DNA of 64,000 bases from Burkholderia cenocepacia (GCF_900446215.1 NZ_UAQZ01000014.1:496001-560000), one strand, 5' to 3'. Positions 26,909 to 36,790 are shown, numbered from the stretch's first letter. The notes: generated by a model from the sequence alone, not told the origin. Numbers and translations: made by a program.

Positions 26909-27538
26909 TCAGACGAGCTGGTCGGACGCGACGACCTGCACACCCGGCCGTGCGTCGATCGCCGCGTCGAGCATCGCACGCGCAATCCGCGACGCGGGAT
27001 TCACGCGCCATTTCGCCGGCAGCACCGGCCCGACGGCGCTCAGCGCGAACACGAACAGCCGCTCGCCGAACCGGAACTCGTCGCGGCTGCCGCCGATCAG
27101 GCCCGGTCGCACGTACGTGAGCGAATCGAAGCCGACACCGGCGAGCGCCTGTTCGACCTCGCCCTTCACACGGTTGTAGAAGATGCGCGACGCAGCGTCC
27201 GCGCCGAGGGCGGAATTCAGCACGTAGGTCGGCGTGCCGTGCCGGTGCGCGCGCCGCGCGACCGCGAGCGGATAGTCGTGATCGACGCGCCGAAAGGCCG
27301 CCCGCGAGCCGGCCGCCCGCATCGTGGTGCCGAGCGTGCAGATCACGGCGTCCGCGCGCCACCAGTCGGCCGCATCGGGCAACTGGTCGAAATCGACTTC
27401 CAGCGCACGCATCTTCGGATGCGGCGACAACGGCCGGCGCGCGAGGACGATCACCTGATCGACCCGCGCATCGGCCAGCGCGACGTCGAGGACGTGGCGC
27501 CCGACGAGCCCGGTCGCGCCGACGAGCAGCAGTTTCAT
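26909..27538 (-). CDS. NAD(P)-binding Rossmann-fold protein
   Basis: 209-aa short atypical SDR of the NAD(P)H-binding group. The N-terminal nucleotide motif is GATGLVGRHVL, and YNRVKGEVEQAL contains a YxxxK-like motif. Relatives are annotated as oxidoreductases or HTATIP2-like proteins; substrate unknown. It stands alone between a LysR gene and the bkd operon. Confidence 0.82.
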   Translation of the reverse strand: MKLLLVGATGLVGRHVLDVALADARVDQVIVLARRPLSPHPKMRALEVDFDQLPDAADWWRADAVICTLGTTMRAAGSRAAFRRVDHDYPLAVARRAHRHGTPTYVLNSALGADAASRIFYNRVKGEVEQALAGVGFDSLTYVRPGLIGGSRDEFRFGERLFVFALSAVGPVLPAKWRVNPASRIARAMLDAAIDARPGVQVVASDQLV

Positions 27539-27854
27539 GTCCGGTTCTTCCGTATGGAGCCTGCGTTGGCGGGCCCGAGGCGGCCCGGTTTCCGGCTATC
27601 GACATGATCGCCGGCCAACGCGGCGCCGACAACCCTCCGCTCGTCTCGAAAAATTACGGCCTTGTCAGGTGGGTTCCGGGCGATTCGATGCACGGCCCGG
27701 CCGCGCCATGCCGTCGCGCCCGTTCCGCACGAGCATGCGGAACGTCGGCATTGCATCATTCCGGATCGAATGAAACGACATGACGTACCTCCGCCGCCGC
27801 AAGCGCCGCCGATGCGCGCATCCCGCACCGGCGGCGCCCTGTCGGGCTCGCACG
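27539..27854. other. Intergenic region downstream of lpdV
   Basis: About 315 nt. It includes a perfect 9-bp dyad CGTTCCGCA/TGCGGAACG at 27721-27744 with a 6-nt loop but no adjacent T run; it may be an RNA 3'-end structure of the bkd transcript. No gene supported. Confidence 0.4.
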
Positions 27855-29246
27855 TCAGACATGCAGCGCGTGTCCGAGCGCGCGCAACGCCGCTTCCTGA
27901 AGCGCTTCGCCGAGCGTCGGATGCGCATGGATCGTGCCGCCGATGTCTTCCAGCCGCGCGCCCATCTCCAGCGACTGCGAGAACGCCGCGGCCAGCTCCG
28001 ACACGCCGCGCCCGACCGCCTGCCAGCCGACGATCAGGTGATTGTCGCGCCGCGCGACGACGCGCACGAATCCGTCGGTCGCCTGCAACGTCATCGCGCG
28101 ACCGTTCGCCGCGAACGGGAACGATGCGCTCAGACAATCGACGCCGGCCGCATGTGCATCGTCCGGCGACCAGCCGGCCGTCACGATCTCGGGATCGGTG
28201 AAGCACACGGCCGGAATCGCCGCGGGCATGAACTGGCGGCGCCGGCCGGCGATCAGCTCGGCCACCATCTCGCCCTGCGCCATCGCGCGATGCGCGAGCA
28301 TCGGCTCGCCCGCGACGTCGCCGATCGCCCAGACGTTGCGCATCGAGGTCCGGCATGTGTCGTCGATCCGCAGCGCGCGGCCGTTGCGATCGAGCATCAG
28401 CGTCTCGAGCCCGAAGCCGTCGACGCGCGGCCGGCGGCCGACGGCAACCAGCACGCGATCGGCCGGCAGCGTCTGCTCGGCGCCGTCGGCCGCCTGCACG
28501 CGCACCGCGCCATGCTTGTCGAGCCCGAGCACCTTGTGGCCGAGCCACAGCCGCACGCCGAGCCGCGCCAGCGAATCGGCAACCGGCCGCACGAGTTCGG
28601 CATCGTACGCAGGCAACACGCGCTCGGCCGCTTCGACGACGCTGACGTCGACGCCGAGCTTGCGATAGACGATCCCGAGTTCGAGCCCGATATACCCGGC
28701 CCCGACGACGACCAGCCGCTTCGGCAGCGTCGCGGGCGACAGCGCGTCGGTGGACGACACGACGTGCCCGCCGAACGGCATCGACGGCAATTCGACCGGT
28801 TCGGAACCGGTCGCGAGCAACAGGTGTTCGCAACCGATCCGCACCGCGTGGCCGGCGCTGACGACTTCGACGGTCTTGCCGTCGATCACGCGCGCTTCGC
28901 CGTGCAGCACGCGCACGCCGCTCTTCTTGAGCAGTGCGCCGACGCCGCGCGTCAGCCGGTCGACGATGCCGTCCTTCCACGCGACGCTTTTCGCGATGTC
29001 GATCTCGGGCGCGCGCACGCGGATCCCGAGCGCGCCTTCGCCGGCATGGCCGCACGCCTGTTCGAATGCGTCGGCCACATGGATCAACGCCTTCGAAGGA
29101 ATGCAGCCGATGTTCAGGCAGGTGCCGCCGAGCCGGTCGCGTTCGACGAGCACGGTCGGAATGCCGAGCTGGCCGGCGCGGATCGCGGCGACGTAGCCGC
29201 CCGGGCCGCCGCCGATGACGAGCAGTGTGGTGTGTTCGTTCTTCAT
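27855..29246 (-). CDS. lpdV: Dihydrolipoamide dehydrogenase (E3) of the branched-chain complex
   Basis: 463-aa flavoprotein that reoxidises the E2 lipoamide with NAD+. Visible motifs are the FAD-binding GGGPGGYVAAIRAGQLG, the redox disulfide in GGTCLNIGCIPSKAL, the NAD-binding VVGAGYIGLELG and the C-terminal active-site HAHPTLGEALQEA. The start MKNEHTTLLVIGG lies 4 nt after the bkdB stop. Last gene of the four-gene bkd operon. Confidence 0.94.
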   Translation of the reverse strand: MKNEHTTLLVIGGGPGGYVAAIRAGQLGIPTVLVERDRLGGTCLNIGCIPSKALIHVADAFEQACGHAGEGALGIRVRAPEIDIAKSVAWKDGIVDRLTRGVGALLKKSGVRVLHGEARVIDGKTVEVVSAGHAVRIGCEHLLLATGSEPVELPSMPFGGHVVSSTDALSPATLPKRLVVVGAGYIGLELGIVYRKLGVDVSVVEAAERVLPAYDAELVRPVADSLARLGVRLWLGHKVLGLDKHGAVRVQAADGAEQTLPADRVLVAVGRRPRVDGFGLETLMLDRNGRALRIDDTCRTSMRNVWAIGDVAGEPMLAHRAMAQGEMVAELIAGRRRQFMPAAIPAVCFTDPEIVTAGWSPDDAHAAGVDCLSASFPFAANGRAMTLQATDGFVRVVARRDNHLIVGWQAVGRGVSELAAAFSQSLEMGARLEDIGGTIHAHPTLGEALQEAALRALGHALHV

Positions 29247-29250
29247 CGGC

Positions 29251-30564
29251 TCACTCCACGAACAGCAGTGCCGGGCGTTCGAGCGCCGCGCGCACGGCCT
29301 GGATGAATTCGGCCGCATCCGCGCCGTCGACGACGCGATGATCGAACGACGACGACAGGTTCATCATCTTGCGCGCGACGATCGCGCCGTCGCGAATCAT
29401 CGGCCGCTCGACGATCCGGTTGACGCCGACGATGCCCACCTCCGGATGATTGATCACCGGCGTCGACACGATGCCGCCGAGCGCGCCGAGGCTCGAGATC
29501 GTGATCGTCGACCCGCTCAGCTCGTCGCGCTGCGCCCGGTTCGCGCGCACCGCGTCGGCAAGCCGCGCGATTTCCGCCGAGATCGACCACACGTCACGCG
29601 CCTCCGCATGACGCAGCACGGGCACCGTGAGGCCGCCGTCCGTCTGCGTCGCGACGCCCATGTGCACCGCGCCGTAGCGCGTGACGATGCCCGCTTCGTC
29701 GTCGAACCGCGCGTTGATCTGCGGGAAGTCGCGCAGCGCGATCACCATCGCGCGGATCAGCAGCGGCAGCGGCGTGAGCTTGCCGCGCGTGTCGCCGTGG
29801 CGGCGGTTCAGCTCCGTGCGCAACGATTCGAGCTCGGTGACGTCGATTTCCTCGACGTAGCTGAAGTGCGGGATGCGGCGCTTCGCTTCCTGCATCTTGC
29901 GCGCGATCGCGCGCCGCAAGCCGATCACCGGCACTTCGGTTTCGTCGTGGCGTTCGTCGTAGCCGCGCGGTTGTGCCCCGTGCGCCGAGCCGCCGCCGGT
30001 GCGCGCATATGCATCGAGATCCGCATGCAGGATCCGCCCGGCTTCACCGGTGCCGCGCACGTAGCGCAGCTCGATGCCCATGTCCCACGCACGCTGACGC
30101 ACGGCCGGCGACGCGAGCGGCCGTTCGCCCGGTGCCAGCGCCGCGCGCGGCTGCGCGACCGGTTCCTCGCGGCGCGGTTTCGCCGGTGCACGAGGCGCCG
30201 CCGGCTGCGCAGACGACTCGACCGATGCGTCGGTTACCGGTTTCGACGGTGCCGCCACCGCGACCGGTGCGGTTTCTACCTTTGTTTCCCGCACCGGTGC
30301 CCCGGCCTTCAGGTTGCCGTCGCCTTCGACTTCCAGCCGAATCAGCTCGCTGCCGACCGCCATCATCTCGCCGATCCGGCCGCCCAGCTCGATCACCTTG
30401 CCCGTCACCGGCGACGGAATCTCGACCGCCGCCTTGTCGGTCATCACGTCGGCGAGCGGCTGGTCTTCCTTGATCGTCTGCCCGACTTCCACATGCCAGG
30501 CCACCAGCTCGACCTCGGCGATCCCTTCGCCGATATCCGGCATCTTGATGACATGAATCCCCAT
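29251..30564 (-). CDS. bkdB: Branched-chain alpha-keto acid dehydrogenase E2 (acyltransferase)
   Basis: 437-aa lipoamide acyltransferase core of the complex. Single N-terminal lipoyl domain with the modified lysine in VMTDKAAVE (Lys44), a proline/alanine linker, an E3-binding domain (ASPAVRQRAWDMGIE...GRILHADL, about residues 148-182) and a catalytic domain with SFDHRVVDGADAAEF (HxxxDG). It transfers isobutyryl, isovaleryl or 2-methylbutyryl groups to CoA. It starts 1 nt after bkdA2 ends. Confidence 0.94.
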   Translation of the reverse strand: MGIHVIKMPDIGEGIAEVELVAWHVEVGQTIKEDQPLADVMTDKAAVEIPSPVTGKVIELGGRIGEMMAVGSELIRLEVEGDGNLKAGAPVRETKVETAPVAVAAPSKPVTDASVESSAQPAAPRAPAKPRREEPVAQPRAALAPGERPLASPAVRQRAWDMGIELRYVRGTGEAGRILHADLDAYARTGGGSAHGAQPRGYDERHDETEVPVIGLRRAIARKMQEAKRRIPHFSYVEEIDVTELESLRTELNRRHGDTRGKLTPLPLLIRAMVIALRDFPQINARFDDEAGIVTRYGAVHMGVATQTDGGLTVPVLRHAEARDVWSISAEIARLADAVRANRAQRDELSGSTITISSLGALGGIVSTPVINHPEVGIVGVNRIVERPMIRDGAIVARKMMNLSSSFDHRVVDGADAAEFIQAVRAALERPALLFVE

Positions 30565-30565
30565 C

Positions 30566-31606
30566 TCACGCCTCCATCACGCGTCGCAACGCTTCACCGA
30601 CCCGGGTCGGCCCCGGAAAATACGCCCATTCCTGCGCATGCGGATACGGCGTGTCCCAGCCCGTCGTGCGCTCGACCGGCGCCTCGAGGTGGTAGAAGCA
30701 GTGTTCCTGGACCAGCGACACGAGCTCCGCGCCATAGCCGCAGGTGCGCGTCGCCTCGTGCACCACGACGCAGCGCCCGGTCTTGCGCACCGACGCGACG
30801 ATCGTGTCGAGGTCGAGCGGCCACAGCGTGCGCAGATCGATCACTTCCGCGTCGATGCCGGTCTCCTCGGCGGCGGCGAGCGATACGTGCACCGTCGTGC
30901 CGTACGTGAGCACCGTCACGTCGTTGCCGGGCCGCACGACGGCGGCCGTATCGAGCGGCACCGTGTAGTAGCCTTCGGGCACCGCGCTCGCCGGATGCTT
31001 GAGCCACGACGTGACGGGCCGTTCGTGATGGCCGTCGAACGGGCCGTTGTACAGCCGTTTCGGTTCGAGGAAGATCACCGGATCGTCGTTCTCGATCGAC
31101 GCGATCAGCAGCCCTTTCGCGTCGTACGGATTCGACGGCATCACGGTGCGCAGCCCGCACACCTGCGTGAACATCGCCTCCGGGCTCTGGCTGTGCGTCT
31201 GCCCGCCGTAGATCCCGCCGCCGCACGGCATCCGGATCGTCATCGGCGCGGTAAACTGGCCGGCCGAACGGTAGCGCAGCCGCGCGCCTTCCGACACGAT
31301 CTGGTCGGATGCCGGATAGAAATAGTCGGCGAACTGGATTTCGCAGACGGGGCGCAAGCCGTACGCGCCCATCCCGACCGCCGCGCCGACGATCCCGCCT
31401 TCCGAGATCGGCGCATCGAACACGCGCGACTTGCCGTACTTGTTCTGCAGTCCTTCGGTACAGCGGAACACGCCGCCGAAATAGCCGACGTCCTGCCCGA
31501 ACACGACCACGTCGCTGTCGCGCCCGAGCATCACGTCCATCGCGGAGCGCAGCGCCTGGATCATCGTCATCGGCTGCGTCGCCGTCCCTGTCTCGTGTTG
31601 CGCCAT
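30566..31606 (-). CDS. bkdA2: Branched-chain alpha-keto acid dehydrogenase E1 beta subunit
   Basis: 346-aa beta subunit of the thiamine-diphosphate E1 component. It has the transketolase pyrimidine-binding domain (GQDVGYFGGVFRCTEGL, EGGIVGAAVGMG, QFADYFYPASDQI) and the C-terminal transketolase domain (VTVLTYGTTVHVS). The start MAQHETGTATQPMT lies 2 nt after bkdA1; the longer open frame upstream overlaps bkdA1 and is not coding. Confidence 0.94.
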   Translation of the reverse strand: MAQHETGTATQPMTMIQALRSAMDVMLGRDSDVVVFGQDVGYFGGVFRCTEGLQNKYGKSRVFDAPISEGGIVGAAVGMGAYGLRPVCEIQFADYFYPASDQIVSEGARLRYRSAGQFTAPMTIRMPCGGGIYGGQTHSQSPEAMFTQVCGLRTVMPSNPYDAKGLLIASIENDDPVIFLEPKRLYNGPFDGHHERPVTSWLKHPASAVPEGYYTVPLDTAAVVRPGNDVTVLTYGTTVHVSLAAAEETGIDAEVIDLRTLWPLDLDTIVASVRKTGRCVVVHEATRTCGYGAELVSLVQEHCFYHLEAPVERTTGWDTPYPHAQEWAYFPGPTRVGEALRRVMEA

Positions 31607-31608
31607 GA

Positions 31609-32841
31609 TCACGCTCCCAGTTCCTGGCGCTGACGGCGCAGGTGCGCGGGCAGCTCCTTGTACACGTCGTCGAACATCGAGGCCGGCGACGGAATCCGGT
31701 CGTCGGCGAGCGTCCCGTACTTCTCCGCTTCCTTCTGCGCGGCGATCACCTCGGCCTCGAGCTCGGCCGTCAACGCGTCGTGCGCGCTGTCCGACCAGAT
31801 GCCCTTCACGATCAGGTGGCGCTTGAAGCGCTCGATCGGATCGCCGAGCGGGAAATGCGACCAGTCGTCGCTCGGCCGGTACTTGGTCGGATCGTCCGAC
31901 GTCGAATGCGCGCCCGCGCGGTAGGTCACCCACTCGATCAGCGTCGGGCCGAGATTGCGGCGTGCGCGTTCGGCCGCCCAGCTCGACGCCGCGTAGATCG
32001 CGAGGAAGTCGTTGCCGTCGACGCGCAGCGATGCGATCCCGCAGCCGACGCCGCGCCCGGCGAAGGTCGTGCCCTCGCCGCCCGCGATCGCCTGGAACGT
32101 CGAGATCGCCCACTGGTTGTTGACGACGTTCAGCACGACCGGCGCGCGGTACACGTGCGCGAACGTGAGCGCGGTGTGGAAATCGGCTTCGGCCGTCGCG
32201 CCGTCGCCGATCCACGCGGACGCGATCTTCGTGTCGCCCTTGATCGCCGACGCCATCGCCCAGCCGACCGCCTGGATGAACTGCGTCGCGAGGTTGCCGG
32301 AAATCGAGAAGAAGCCGGCTTCGCGGTCCGAGTACATCACCGGGAGCTGGCGGCCCTTCAGCGGATCGCCTTCGTTCGACATCAGCTGGCAGATCATCCG
32401 CTCGAGCGGCACGTCGCGCGCGATCAGGATGCTCTGCTGCCGGTAGGTCGGAAAGCACATGTCGCCGTCGCGCAGCGCCATCGCGTGCGCGGTGCCGATC
32501 GCCTCTTCGCCGAGGCTCAACATGTAGAAGGAGATTTTCTTCTGGCGCTGCGCGATCATCATGCGCGCGTCGAAAATGCGGGTCTTGAGCATCGCGCGCA
32601 GCCCGGCGATCAGTCGCGCATCGTCGAGATCGGGTGCCCACGGGCCAACGGCCTTGCCGTTGTCGTCGAGCACGCGCACGAGGCTGCGGGCGAGATCGGC
32701 GGTGTCCGCCGCGGCAACGTCGATCGGCGGGCGGCGAACGGCGCCGGCCGGCGATAGATGCAGATAGGAAAAGTCCGTCTTGCAGCCCGGGCGCCCGGTG
32801 GGCTCCGGCACATGCAGACGCAATGGCTCTGACAGGCTCAT
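31609..32841 (-). CDS. bkdA1: Branched-chain alpha-keto acid dehydrogenase E1 alpha subunit
   Basis: 410-aa alpha subunit with the TPP-binding motif GDGATAEADFHTALTF...NVVNNQWAIS. The phosphorylation-loop-like SYRAGAHSTSDDP equivalent (TYRAGAHSTSDDPTKYR) is present. First gene of bkdA1-A2-B-lpdV, which degrades valine, leucine and isoleucine keto acids. No BkdR/Lrp-type regulator adjoins; the promoter must lie within 32842-33150. Confidence 0.94.
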   Translation of the reverse strand: MSLSEPLRLHVPEPTGRPGCKTDFSYLHLSPAGAVRRPPIDVAAADTADLARSLVRVLDDNGKAVGPWAPDLDDARLIAGLRAMLKTRIFDARMMIAQRQKKISFYMLSLGEEAIGTAHAMALRDGDMCFPTYRQQSILIARDVPLERMICQLMSNEGDPLKGRQLPVMYSDREAGFFSISGNLATQFIQAVGWAMASAIKGDTKIASAWIGDGATAEADFHTALTFAHVYRAPVVLNVVNNQWAISTFQAIAGGEGTTFAGRGVGCGIASLRVDGNDFLAIYAASSWAAERARRNLGPTLIEWVTYRAGAHSTSDDPTKYRPSDDWSHFPLGDPIERFKRHLIVKGIWSDSAHDALTAELEAEVIAAQKEAEKYGTLADDRIPSPASMFDDVYKELPAHLRRQRQELGA

Positions 32842-33247
32842 CGTGTCGTCTCCACGCTCGATTGTGTCTCACGCTGTTTGGGAACGCGCGGGCCGGTTGC
32901 CGGCCTGCGCGCGAGCTGACGCGCGGATAAGCACGTCAACCTTGGAAATTTATGCCTGGCAGCGGCGGGCGTCGATGCCCAAGCCGCTCGTTCGTGGTGA
33001 GCAGATTTGCCATGGCGGAGGGAGGCGGCGTGTGAGTGCGGCGCACGGTGGCGGCGCGGGAGAGGTCTGCTGCGGTGCGGGGTCGCCGAGCCAGCGGCGA
33101 TCGGGCATCGGGGGACGGACGAACGGCGCGCCCGCTTCCTCTGAGGGTACGAAGCAAAAGACCCCGCGAAATCCTCGATCTCCGCGGGGTCTTTTCGGAT
33201 TCGGGCGCTTCTGCGCCGATTGCCGGCCTACTGCGGCGCGCGATCGA
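32842..33247. other. Intergenic region upstream of the bkd operon
   Basis: About 400 nt. It contains the presumed bkd promoter (no clear sigma70 or sigma54 match seen), a G-rich stretch at 33015-33120, and the strong terminator at 33157-33195. Small open frames here lack family resemblance. Confidence 0.4.
33157..33195. terminator. Bidirectional rho-independent terminator
   Basis: AAAAGACCCCGCG (33157-33169) pairs perfectly with CGCGGGGTCTTTT (33183-33195). It ends the leftward flavin reductase transcript and insulates the bkd operon. Confidence 0.85.
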
Positions 33248-33874
33248 TCACGCGTCGGGCCGGAAGATGTCGAAGCGGCTGTCGGGCGTCACGTGCGCAT
33301 AGGCCGACGGCCCACCCGCACGAAGAATGATGCCCGCGCCGAACGTGTCGAACACGCCGTCCTTCAGCAGGTCATGGCGGATATGGACCGCGACGACCTC
33401 GCCCAGCACCAGCGTAGCCGGCGTCTCGACACCGCGATGATCGCGCAGCCGGATCACGTCGGTCACCTTGCATTCGAAGTTGACGCCGCTTTCCGCGACG
33501 CGCGGCACGTCGACGAGGCGCGACGGCACGGCGGTCAAGCCGCCGAGTTCGAATTCGTTCACGTCGTACGGCACGGCGGCGCAGGTCTGGTTCATCCGCT
33601 CGGCGAGATCGCGCGTCGCGAGGTTCCACACGAACTCGCCGGTTTCCTGCACGTTGCGCAGGCTGTCCTTCGCGGCGGTGCTCGAAAAGCCGATGATCGG
33701 CGGGCGATAGTTGAACGCGTTGAAGAAGCTGTACGGCGCGAGATTCAGCGTGCCGTCGCTGCCGCGGGATGAAATCCAGCCGATCGGGCGCGGACCCACG
33801 ATCGCGTTCAATGGATCGTGCGGCAGGCCGTGGCCTTGCGACGGTTCGTAATAGTGGTGGGTCGAGTCGGTCAT
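33248..33874 (-). CDS. Flavin reductase-family (FMN-binding split barrel) protein
   Basis: 208-aa protein of the flavin-reductase-like family. PRPIGWISSRGSDGTLNLAPYSFFNAF is the FMN-binding signature (residues 28-54). Related proteins supply reduced flavin or act as flavoprotein oxygenase partners; the partner is not identified here. Single-gene unit with its own terminator. Confidence 0.9.
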   Translation of the reverse strand: MTDSTHHYYEPSQGHGLPHDPLNAIVGPRPIGWISSRGSDGTLNLAPYSFFNAFNYRPPIIGFSSTAAKDSLRNVQETGEFVWNLATRDLAERMNQTCAAVPYDVNEFELGGLTAVPSRLVDVPRVAESGVNFECKVTDVIRLRDHRGVETPATLVLGEVVAVHIRHDLLKDGVFDTFGAGIILRAGGPSAYAHVTPDSRFDIFRPDA

Positions 33875-34023
33875 GACGGGTGGTCTTGCGAGAGGCGAAC
33901 GATGACGGAAGCGGTCGGCGGCACGCGTTTGCCGGGGGCGACGAAGGTGTCCGCTGCGACGTGCGTGCCAGTATCACATGGCGCCGTTTTCGGCGCAGTG
34001 AAGCGCAGAGACGGTGCAGCGCT

Positions 34024-34923
34024 TCAGGCCTCCAGTTCGCCCGGACGCGTCAGATGGTCGATCAGCCACTGCGTCGCGGGCCCGCTCGCGCGATCGGCCC
34101 GCCGGATCAACGACATGCCGTATCGAAACACATCGCGATCCGACAAGCGCACGACGGCCAGTCGGCCTTGCCGCAGATCGTCCTCGATCAAATGCATCGG
34201 CATCGAACCCCAGCCGAGCCCTTCGAGCAACAGTCGATGCTTCGCGCCGAGGTCCGCGGTCCTCCATGTGCGCGTCGCATACACGCCGAACGACTGCCCT
34301 TCGGTCAGTTTGCTTCGGTCGGTCAGCACGAGCTGCGTATATTCGCGGGCGTCGGACAGCGGCACACGCCCGCGGCGCTGCGCGAGCGGATGTGTGGGCG
34401 CGGCGACGGTGACCAGTTCGATCGCGCCCATGGACGTCGCATCGATCACGTCCGGCCAGTTTTGCACGGGCCCGCTGATGCCGAGCGCGCAGCCGCCGTC
34501 GACCACCAGCTTCATCACCCCGCCGAGCGCTTCGATGGTCAGGTTGAGCGCGACCGTGGGAAATTCGTCGGCGAACGCACGCAGCCCCTCGACGAGTCTG
34601 GCCAGCGGAAACATCACGTCCACCGCCAGCGACAGCTCGGCTTCCACCCCGCCGCGCAGCCCGGCGGTTTTCGCCAGCAACTGGCCCGTCAGCATGTCGA
34701 GCCGCCGTGCGTCGGCCAGGACGATTTCGCCGGCCGCCGTCAGCGTCGGCCGCCGTTTGCCCCGTTCGAAAAGCGGCACGCCCAGCAACGACTCCAGATT
34801 GGCGATCGCGTAGCTGACGACGGATTGCGCGCGCTCGAGCCGCCGTGCCGCGCCGGAAAAGCTGCCGGCTTCGACCACCGCGATGAACGCGCGCAGTTGC
34901 TCCAGATTGGGGCTTCGCTCCAT
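34024..34923 (-). CDS. LysR-family regulator divergent from the Old Yellow Enzyme gene
   Basis: 299-aa LysR-type regulator with HTH near residues 8-65 (LRAFIAVVEAGSFSGAARRLERAQ, VVSYAIANLESLLG). It is divergent from the alkene reductase-DoxX-quinone reductase series and should control it, probably in response to electrophiles (inference). Confidence 0.9.
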   Translation of the reverse strand: MERSPNLEQLRAFIAVVEAGSFSGAARRLERAQSVVSYAIANLESLLGVPLFERGKRRPTLTAAGEIVLADARRLDMLTGQLLAKTAGLRGGVEAELSLAVDVMFPLARLVEGLRAFADEFPTVALNLTIEALGGVMKLVVDGGCALGISGPVQNWPDVIDATSMGAIELVTVAAPTHPLAQRRGRVPLSDAREYTQLVLTDRSKLTEGQSFGVYATRTWRTADLGAKHRLLLEGLGWGSMPMHLIEDDLRQGRLAVVRLSDRDVFRYGMSLIRRADRASGPATQWLIDHLTRPGELEA

Positions 34924-34941
34924 GATCCATCAAGAAAATCG

Positions 34942-34966
34942 ATTTTAACGATCCATTTTAGACGAT
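34942..34966. promoter_or_regulatory. Direct repeats in the LysR / alkene reductase spacer
   Basis: ATTTTAACGAT (34942-34952) and ATTTTAGACGAT (34955-34966) repeat at 13-nt spacing, just upstream of the LysR start and within a run of CGAT-type half sites. Probable LysR binding region for the divergent pair. Confidence 0.4.
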
Positions 34967-35079
34967 TGTTTCGATCACGGCATTCTCCTAAATTCGTGCT
35001 CAGCAGCGTTCGACGCGTGCACGCCGGGCATCCCGGCTCGCGCGTCGACGACCCATGAACACGACAGGAAAATGGAATC

Positions 35080-36201
35080 ATGACGATCGACCACGCTTCA
35101 CCCGACCGGGCGGCATCGACCCGCGCCACGTTGTTCGACCCGCTCGAATTCGGCGGGATCACACTCGGCAACCGCATCGTGATGGCGCCGATGACGCGCA
35201 GCCGGGCCGGCGCCGGCGATGCACCGGGCGCGATCAACGCCACCTACTACGCCCAACGCGCGTCGGCTGGCCTGATCGTCACGGAGGGCACGCAGATCTC
35301 GCCGCTCGGCAAGGGCTATCCGTTCACGCCGGGGATCTACAGCGATGCGCAAATCGACGGCTGGAAACGCGTGACCGATGCCGTGCATCGCGCAGGCGGC
35401 CGGATTTTCGTCCAACTCGCGCACGTCGGCCGCATCGGCCATCCCGATCTGCAGCCCGACGGCGCGCTGCCCGTCGCGCCGTCGGCCATTCAGCCTGACG
35501 GGCAGGCATTCACGCCGGACGGGCCGAAGCCGCACCCCGTGCCGCGCGCACTCGACACCGATGAAATCCCCGGCATCGTCGAGCAATACGCACATGCGGC
35601 GCAGGCCGCGTTGCAGGCCGGTTTCGACGGTGTCGAGATTCACGCGGGGAACGGCTATCTGCTCGATCAGTTCCTGCGCGACGGTACCAACCGGCGCACC
35701 GACCCGTACGGCGGGGAGATCGACAACCGGATCCGGCTGCCGCTCGACGTCGTGCGGGCGGTCGGACGCGTCGTGAGTCCCGCGCGCGTGGGCGTCCGCA
35801 TTTCGCCGGTCACGCCGCATTTCGGCGGCATCGCGGACAGCCAGCCGCAGGCGCTGTTCGAGCGGTTCGCCGACCGGCTGACCGGGCTCGCCACCTATCT
35901 TCACGTCGTCGAAGGCATTCCGCAGGTCGCGGCCGATCAGGCGCCGCCGTTCGACTACCGCGCATTGCGCCGTGCCTTCGGCGGGTTCTACATCGCGAAC
36001 GGCGGCTACACGAAAGCACGCGCGCAACAGGCACTCGCCGACGGCCATGCCGACCTCGTGTCGTTTGGCTACCCGTTCATCGCGAACCCCGATTTCGTCA
36101 CGCGCATTCGACACGATCGCCCGCTCGCGCACGCGGACATGTCCACCGCTTACGGCGGCGGTGAAGCCGGCTACACCGACTACCCGACGCTCGACGCGTA
36201 A
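35080..36201 (+). CDS. nemA: Alkene reductase, Old Yellow Enzyme family
   Basis: 373-aa FMN-dependent NAD(P)H oxidoreductase that reduces activated C=C bonds and nitro groups such as N-ethylmaleimide. Typical elements: NRIVMAPMTRSRA near residue 31, EIHAGNGYLLDQFLRDGTN with the active-site region, RTDPYGG, and a C-terminal GYPFIANPDF phosphate-binding stretch. First gene of a rightward detoxification series. Confidence 0.92.
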   Translation: MTIDHASPDRAASTRATLFDPLEFGGITLGNRIVMAPMTRSRAGAGDAPGAINATYYAQRASAGLIVTEGTQISPLGKGYPFTPGIYSDAQIDGWKRVTDAVHRAGGRIFVQLAHVGRIGHPDLQPDGALPVAPSAIQPDGQAFTPDGPKPHPVPRALDTDEIPGIVEQYAHAAQAALQAGFDGVEIHAGNGYLLDQFLRDGTNRRTDPYGGEIDNRIRLPLDVVRAVGRVVSPARVGVRISPVTPHFGGIADSQPQALFERFADRLTGLATYLHVVEGIPQVAADQAPPFDYRALRRAFGGFYIANGGYTKARAQQALADGHADLVSFGYPFIANPDFVTRIRHDRPLAHADMSTAYGGGEAGYTDYPTLDA

Positions 36202-36258
36202 GCAGGCCGTCACCCGGCCGGATCGACCGACCGCCCACTCATTCATTATGGATTCCCA

Positions 36259-36687
36259 ATGATCAATTCGATCAACCGCGCACTGTACAAGACGACCGTG
36301 CGGACGCCCGTCGTCAACCTCGTGCTGTCCGTCCTCGTGCGCCTCCTCATCGCCGGCGTGTATCTCGGCGCCGGGATCAGCAAGATCTTCAACTATGCGG
36401 GTACCCAGCAGTACATGGAACACATGGGCGTATCGGGCGCGCTGCTTCCGCTCGTGATCGTCGTCGAGATCGCCGGCGGCCTGGCGTTGATCACCGGTTT
36501 CATGACGCGGCTCGCGGCGCTCGGGCTCGCGATCTTCTCGATCATCGCCGCGGTGATCTTCCACGGCGGCGGCGACCAGACGCAGCAGACGTTCTTCATG
36601 ATGAACCTGTCGATGGCAGGCGGCCTGCTCGCGCTGTTCCTGCATGGCGCCGGCCGTCTCGCGCTCGACCGCGCGCAACCGGACTGA
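36259..36687 (+). CDS. DoxX-family membrane protein
   Basis: 142-aa inner-membrane protein with four helices and the DoxX signature (RLLIAGVYLGAGISKIFNYAGTQQYME). DoxX relatives are tied to thiol and redox homeostasis and commonly lie beside OYE or quinone reductase genes. It lies 57 nt downstream of the alkene reductase gene. Confidence 0.9.
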   Translation: MINSINRALYKTTVRTPVVNLVLSVLVRLLIAGVYLGAGISKIFNYAGTQQYMEHMGVSGALLPLVIVVEIAGGLALITGFMTRLAALGLAIFSIIAAVIFHGGGDQTQQTFFMMNLSMAGGLLALFLHGAGRLALDRAQPD

Positions 36688-36790
36688 TCCGTCACGTCTG
36701 CGGCAACACCCCCACTTGCGCGGCCGCATCGCGTCCGCGCTTCATTCATCCCCCCGGGGCGAACGCCCCCTTTTCAAGCGAGATGTTTCC

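Noticed and set aside
33000..33150. Short frames upstream of the bkd operon
   Set aside because: G-rich stretch with no conserved protein pattern and no ribosome binding site.
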